A program made the position numbers and the translations under genes. Below are positions 61,275 to 64,000 of a DNA stretch of 64,000 nt, in pieces. Numbering within the stretch: the first letter of the stretch is position 1; each line of letters opens with the position of its first letter. Origin of the DNA: Deltaproteobacteria bacterium (lineage in GTDB: Bacteria; Myxococcota_A; UBA9160; JAJDAL01); contig JAJDAL010000049.1 in assembly GCA_029261875.1 (NCBI GenBank), positions 142,950 to 206,949 on the forward strand, read 5' to 3'. The notes under the pieces are model-generated. The model was given only the letters and a program-made list of their open reading frames with translations. It was not told where the DNA came from and ran no database searches.

Positions 61275-62069
61275 GTGGAAACCGCATCCGACGACGCGCA
61301 GCAGGGTTGGGTCGCGCCGTTCGAAAGCGACCCTCGAACCCATCTCGCCGTTGCCCTCGACGTTCCTACGTTGCAAGCGGCGACGGAATTGATTCGCCGT
61401 TTGAGTGGTGCCGTGGGCTGGTTCAAGGTGGGGGCCGAACTCTTCACCGTCGTGGGTCCGGAAGCGATTCACGTTGCCAAGCAACACGCGCGCGTTTTCC
61501 TCGACACCAAGTACCACGATATTCCGACCACGGTGGCGCGTTCGGTCTCTGCAGCCACGCGCCTCGGTGTAGACCTGATGACCGTGCACGCGGGCGGGGG
61601 CCGCAACATGTTGCGGGCAGCCGTGGAAGCGGCCGGAGAAGCCGCAGCCGCCGCGGGGCGTCCCGCACCCCTGATCGCGGCCGTGACGGTGTTGACCAGT
61701 CTCGGGGATACGGACCTGAAGGAAGTCGGCGTTGCGGGAAGCGCGGCCGACCATGTGGCGCGCCTGGTCGATCTGGCGCTTGCGGCCGGTGTACCCGCCG
61801 TGGTGACGTCTCCGCGCGAAGTTGCGCTGGTTCGCCAGCGCTCGGCGGGAAAGCTCCGCATTGTGACCCCGGGGGTTCGCGGTGGCGCGATTGGTGCCGC
61901 CGCGCCGGGGGACGACCAGAAGCGCAGCGCGACCGCAGCGGATGCGATCCGCGCCGGGTCCGATCTCATCGTTTGTGGGCGTCCCATCACCCAGGCAGCC
62001 GATCCGGCGTCTGCCGCCCAAGAGCTCGTGCGTGAAATCGGCCAGGCCCAGTCGGGCATCGACGCCTAA
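61275..62069 (+). CDS. pyrF: Orotidine 5'-phosphate decarboxylase
   Basis: A 264-residue type I OMP decarboxylase, last step of UMP synthesis. The catalytic array is FLDTKYHDIPTTVAR (Asp-x-Lys-x-x-Asp), the N-terminal strand is LAVALDVPT with FKVGAELF, and VTPGVRGG and VCGRPITQAADP hold the phosphate. Its GTG follows GAGGGAG at good spacing. The next gene begins inside its 3' end. Confidence 0.95.
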   Translation: METASDDAQQGWVAPFESDPRTHLAVALDVPTLQAATELIRRLSGAVGWFKVGAELFTVVGPEAIHVAKQHARVFLDTKYHDIPTTVARSVSAATRLGVDLMTVHAGGGRNMLRAAVEAAGEAAAAAGRPAPLIAAVTVLTSLGDTDLKEVGVAGSAADHVARLVDLALAAGVPAVVTSPREVALVRQRSAGKLRIVTPGVRGGAIGAAAPGDDQKRSATAADAIRAGSDLIVCGRPITQAADPASAAQELVREIGQAQSGIDA

Positions 62070-62832
62070 GGCCGGGGGGGCCACCCCGAGTCAGTTTCTC
62101 TATGGCGTTCGTCCGGTGATCGAGGCGATCCGTTCCAAGCGTCGATCGCTGGGTGAACTCTGGCTGGTTCGCGATCCGCGAAGTCCCCGCATCGCAGAAG
62201 TCGTCGCCCTCGCGGAGGCGGCCGGAGTTCCAGTCCGGACCGTCGACCCCCAGGCACTCGAAAGTGCGGTCGGGGAGGGGGCGTCGACGCAAGGCGTCGC
62301 ATTAAAGGTAGGGGGGATTCCGGAAGTCGAGCTGGAATCACTCCTCGCAGAGCCCTCTCCGCGTCAACTCGTTGCGTTGGATGGGGTCGAGGACCCTCAG
62401 AACCTCGGAACCATCCTCCGGGTGTCCGAGGCGGCCGGAGTGCAGGGGCTCCTGCTCACCCGGCGGCGCTCTCCGCCCCTGAGTCCCGCCGTGGCCCGAG
62501 CGAGCGCCGGTGCCCTCGAGCACGTGCCGGTGGCGCGGGTCGGGAATTTGCGAACGACCTTCAAGTCTTTGAAAAAGAAGGGTTTTTGGGTCATTGGCGC
62601 GGATAGCCACCAGGGCGAAGATCTATTCGATGCGCCGAGCCGCGTTTACGAGGGGGACCTGATCTGGTTGTTCGGCGCGGAGGGGAGTGGGATTCGCGCC
62701 GGGCTCGCAGACGCGGTCGATCACTGGGTTCGAATTCCCATGCAGGCGTCCATCGGCTCCCTCAACGTGGGAACCGCTGCCGCGGTATTACTGTTCGAGG
62801 GCGTGCGTCGGAGGCGGAATCGCGATCCGTAA
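62032..62832 (+). CDS. rlmB: TrmH-family 2'-O-methyltransferase (RlmB type)
   Basis: A 266-residue SPOUT methyltransferase. It has the short substrate-binding N-terminal domain (QFLYGVRPVIEAIRSKRRSLGELWL) and the three knot motifs LDGVEDPQNLGTILR, LFGAEGSGIRAGL and IPMQASIGSLNVGTAAAVLLFE. RlmB methylates the ribose of a guanosine in 23S rRNA; other TrmH relatives methylate tRNA, so the target is probable, not certain. No start codon lies between the pyrF stop and the conserved region; a GTG 38 bases inside pyrF is the best candidate and implies coupling. Confidence 0.88.
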   Translation: MKSARPSRASTPKAGGATPSQFLYGVRPVIEAIRSKRRSLGELWLVRDPRSPRIAEVVALAEAAGVPVRTVDPQALESAVGEGASTQGVALKVGGIPEVELESLLAEPSPRQLVALDGVEDPQNLGTILRVSEAAGVQGLLLTRRRSPPLSPAVARASAGALEHVPVARVGNLRTTFKSLKKKGFWVIGADSHQGEDLFDAPSRVYEGDLIWLFGAEGSGIRAGLADAVDHWVRIPMQASIGSLNVGTAAAVLLFEGVRRRRNRDP

Positions 62833-63052
62833 GGTCGCGTTTCCCTGCGGGGATGATCGGGGAACTGAGCGATTTTCCTCGGAGAACCGGCGATTCGCCA
62901 TTGATGCTTGCGAAATACATGCCTATATTCGTCCGCCGATCCCGGAACATCTAACTACAAGATACGTTTGCAAAAAATACGGTTTACGGAAGTACGTTTC
63001 ACAGAACTTTTCGTTGAGGAAAGCGTCTTCGGCGAATGTTCTTAGAAGTCAG
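62833..63052 (+). other. AT-rich leader of the tRNA-tuf operon
   Basis: A 220-base gap without a gene, clearly more AT-rich than its surroundings. It holds the promoter listed separately and a weaker TTGAGG-N17-TGTTCT pair at 63014-63042, just before the first tRNA. Confidence 0.5.
62901..62929 (+). promoter_or_regulatory. Sigma-70-type promoter of the tRNA-tuf operon
   Basis: TTGATG (62901-62906), a 17-base spacer and TATATT (62924-62929). Four of six and five of six bases match consensus. Transcription would begin about 117 bases before tRNA-Thr. Confidence 0.6.
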
Positions 63053-63125
63053 GCTGGCGTAGCTCAATTGGTAGAGCAGCTGATTTGTAATCAGCAGGTT
63101 ATGGGTTCAAGTCCCTTCGCCAGCT
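63053..63125 (+). tRNA. tRNA-Thr (anticodon TGT)
   Basis: Acceptor GCTGGCG/CGCCAGC, anticodon stem GCTGA/TCAGC with loop TTTGTAA (TGT). The last bases are T then CCG, so CCA is not encoded. First tRNA of the tuf operon. Confidence 0.94.
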
Positions 63126-63350
63126 CCGGAGCGAACGAGGTCGCTGCACCCAAACGATTGCGAAGTAAAGCTTTGTCGGGCGCACGTTTCACCAACAGCC
63201 CCGGGCTTGAGCAGCTCATCTTGCGGATTGCGAAGGATTTGGGCGCCGGCCCTGTTTACGCGGGTGAAAAGAGTTCAGGATTCGCACGGTTCGAAAAAGT
63301 TTGATTGGAGTTTCGAAGTTCGGGAGGCGGAGGTTTCAGAGTTCGAGAGC

Positions 63351-63435
63351 GGAGAGGTACCGAAGCGGTCAAACGGGGCAGACTGTAAATCTGCTGGCTT
63401 AGCCTTCGGAGGTTCAAATCCTCCCCTCTCCACCA
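63351..63435 (+). tRNA. tRNA-Tyr (anticodon GTA)
   Basis: Class II tRNA: acceptor GGAGAGG/CCTCTCC, anticodon stem GCAGA/TCTGC with loop CTGTAAA (GTA), a long variable arm, T-arm GGAGG-TTCAAAT-CCTCC, and encoded CCA. The 225-base spacer before it contains no gene I can support. Confidence 0.95.
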
Positions 63436-63484
63436 CTCGTTGCTTTGCGTCGTCGCGAATGGGAAGGAACGAAAAGCTTTACGC

Positions 63485-63561
63485 GCGGGAATAGCTCAGC
63501 TGGCTAGAGCACGAGCCTTCCAAGCTCGGGGTCGCGGGTTCGAATCCCGTTTCCCGCTCCA
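63485..63561 (+). tRNA. tRNA-Gly (anticodon TCC)
   Basis: Acceptor GCGGGAA/TTCCCGC, anticodon stem CGAGC/GCTCG with loop CTTCCAA (TCC), T-arm around TTCGAAT, and encoded CCA. Confidence 0.95.
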
Positions 63562-63675
63562 ATGCATGCGCTGTGCGTGCGCCGCGAGGCGAGTTCGGCG
63601 TAGAAGAACGAAGTAGAGAGATTTCGCCGCAAGGCAAGTGAGGGAAGAAATAGAGGGGCACGGTGGGGAAGAGAC

Positions 63676-63709
63676 GCGAATCGCGCGCAGCGCGACTCGC
63701 AACGTTTTT
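63676..63709 (+). terminator. Terminator-like hairpin inside the tRNA-tuf operon
   Basis: GCGA-A-TCGCGC and GCGCGA-C-TCGC form a stem with one A/C mismatch and a GCA loop (63676-63700), followed after AACG by five T (63705-63709). It sits between tRNA-Gly and the last tRNA-Thr, so it may end part of the transcripts or act as a processing hairpin. Confidence 0.5.
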
Positions 63710-63728
63710 GACCGCTGGCGCTGTTTAT

Positions 63729-63804
63729 GCCCACGTAGCTCAGTTGGCAGAGCACGTCCTTGGTAAGGACGAGGTCAGCGGTTCAAATCCGCTCGTGGGC
63801 TCCA
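63729..63804 (+). tRNA. tRNA-Thr (anticodon GGT)
   Basis: Acceptor GCCCACG/CGTGGGC, anticodon stem CGTCC/GGACG with loop TTGGTAA (GGT), T-arm AGCGG-TTCAAAT-CCGCT, and encoded CCA. It ends 59 bases before tuf. Confidence 0.95.
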
Positions 63805-63863
63805 GCTGACGACGTATCGACGATCGAACTCGAACGAGTTCGAGTGAGGAAGGACAGGGAGTC

Positions 63864-64000
63864 ATGGCCAAGGAGAAGTTCGAACGCACGAAACCGCACG
63901 TGAACGTGGGGACCATTGGTCACGTGGATCACGGGAAGACGACATTGACGGCGGCGATCACGCAACGCCAGGCCCACAAGGGATTAGCGGACTTCACCCC
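63864..64000 (+). CDS. tuf: Elongation factor Tu (3' truncated by the window end)
   Basis: The first 45 residues are visible: [19 protein letters not shown] then [14 protein letters not shown], the GTP-binding P-loop (residues 19-26), and the start of the switch I region (KGLADFTP). EF-Tu carries aminoacyl-tRNA to the ribosome. AGGGAG precedes the ATG. The four tRNA genes directly upstream match the gene order of the E. coli tufB operon. Confidence 0.96.
   Translation, partial: MAKEKFERTKPHVNVGTIGHVDHGKTTLTAAITQRQAHKGLADFT

Noticed and set aside
62687..63304. A 205-residue frame across tRNA-Thr
   Set aside because: It reads through the end of rlmB and the complete tRNA gene, so it cannot be a real protein gene.
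63126..63350. Possible small gene between tRNA-Thr and tRNA-Tyr
   Set aside because: No start with a ribosome-binding site and no conserved-looking frame; taken as operon spacer.

Overview
The window is gene-dense, GC-rich (about 64% by eye) Gram-negative chromosomal DNA. It carries an alternative complex III, NDH-1 subunits, KDO activation (kdsB), phosphatidylcholine synthase, several acyl-CoA metabolism genes and a lipoprotein-type RHS protein with a MYXO-CTERM-like tail. That mix suggests an aerobic, heterotrophic deltaproteobacterial-type lineage (Myxococcota, Desulfobacterota or Binatota relatives). This placement is inference; there is no rRNA in the window. I see no transposase, integrase, phage gene or CRISPR array.

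Layout. (1) 1-2961: end of an actABCDEF operon (alternative complex III), then a PH-like/rhomboid/TPR membrane protein. (2) 4397-6231, minus: purU and a translationally linked metallo-beta-lactamase-fold protein that has lost its metal-binding motif. (3) 6240-6684: a probable structured RNA ending in a strong intrinsic terminator, then an acyl-CoA synthetase with a leaderless-type start. (4) 8328-14343, minus: kdsB, enoyl-CoA hydratase, a 1244-residue RHS protein and a coupled four-helix membrane protein. (5) 14404-22370: PPi-type phosphofructokinase, then the most unusual part of the window: two tandem paralogues joining long coiled coils of 21-residue repeats to a C-terminal methyltransferase-like domain. 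Each sits behind a near-identical sigma-28-like promoter. A Glu/Leu-type dehydrogenase follows. (6) 22397-30000: PhyH oxygenase, Nramp-like permease, AtoE-type carrier, TrkA, Ski2-like helicase. (7) 29997-36751: cyclotransferase/acetyltransferase pair, clpS-clpA, MATE exporter, ispH. (8) 36809-43117: two acyl-CoA dehydrogenases with hemE, convergent hemH, a membrane protein and pcs.

(9) 43170-54660 is a central-metabolism block: nuoB, lpdA, two different E2 genes flanking one E1 alpha/beta pair, lipB, lipA, then nuoI, nuoC, nuoD and two small proteins. Pyruvate oxidation, the lipoyl cofactor it needs and the NADH acceptor are thus encoded together, with the nuo genes split. (10) 54719-62832: tRNA-Cys, a DUF3604 protein fused to an NTF2-like domain, GH15 glycosidase, lipoprotein, glycosyltransferase, tRNA-Leu, pyrF and an rlmB-type methyltransferase. 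(11) 62901-64000: a tRNA-Thr/Tyr/Gly/Thr-tuf operon in the same order as E. coli thrU-tyrU-glyT-thrT-tufB, with a good sigma-70 promoter and an internal hairpin/T-run.

A recurring regulatory pattern is a TAnnnT box 6-8 bases ahead of the start codon of genes lacking a Shine-Dalgarno, which implies frequent leaderless transcription.
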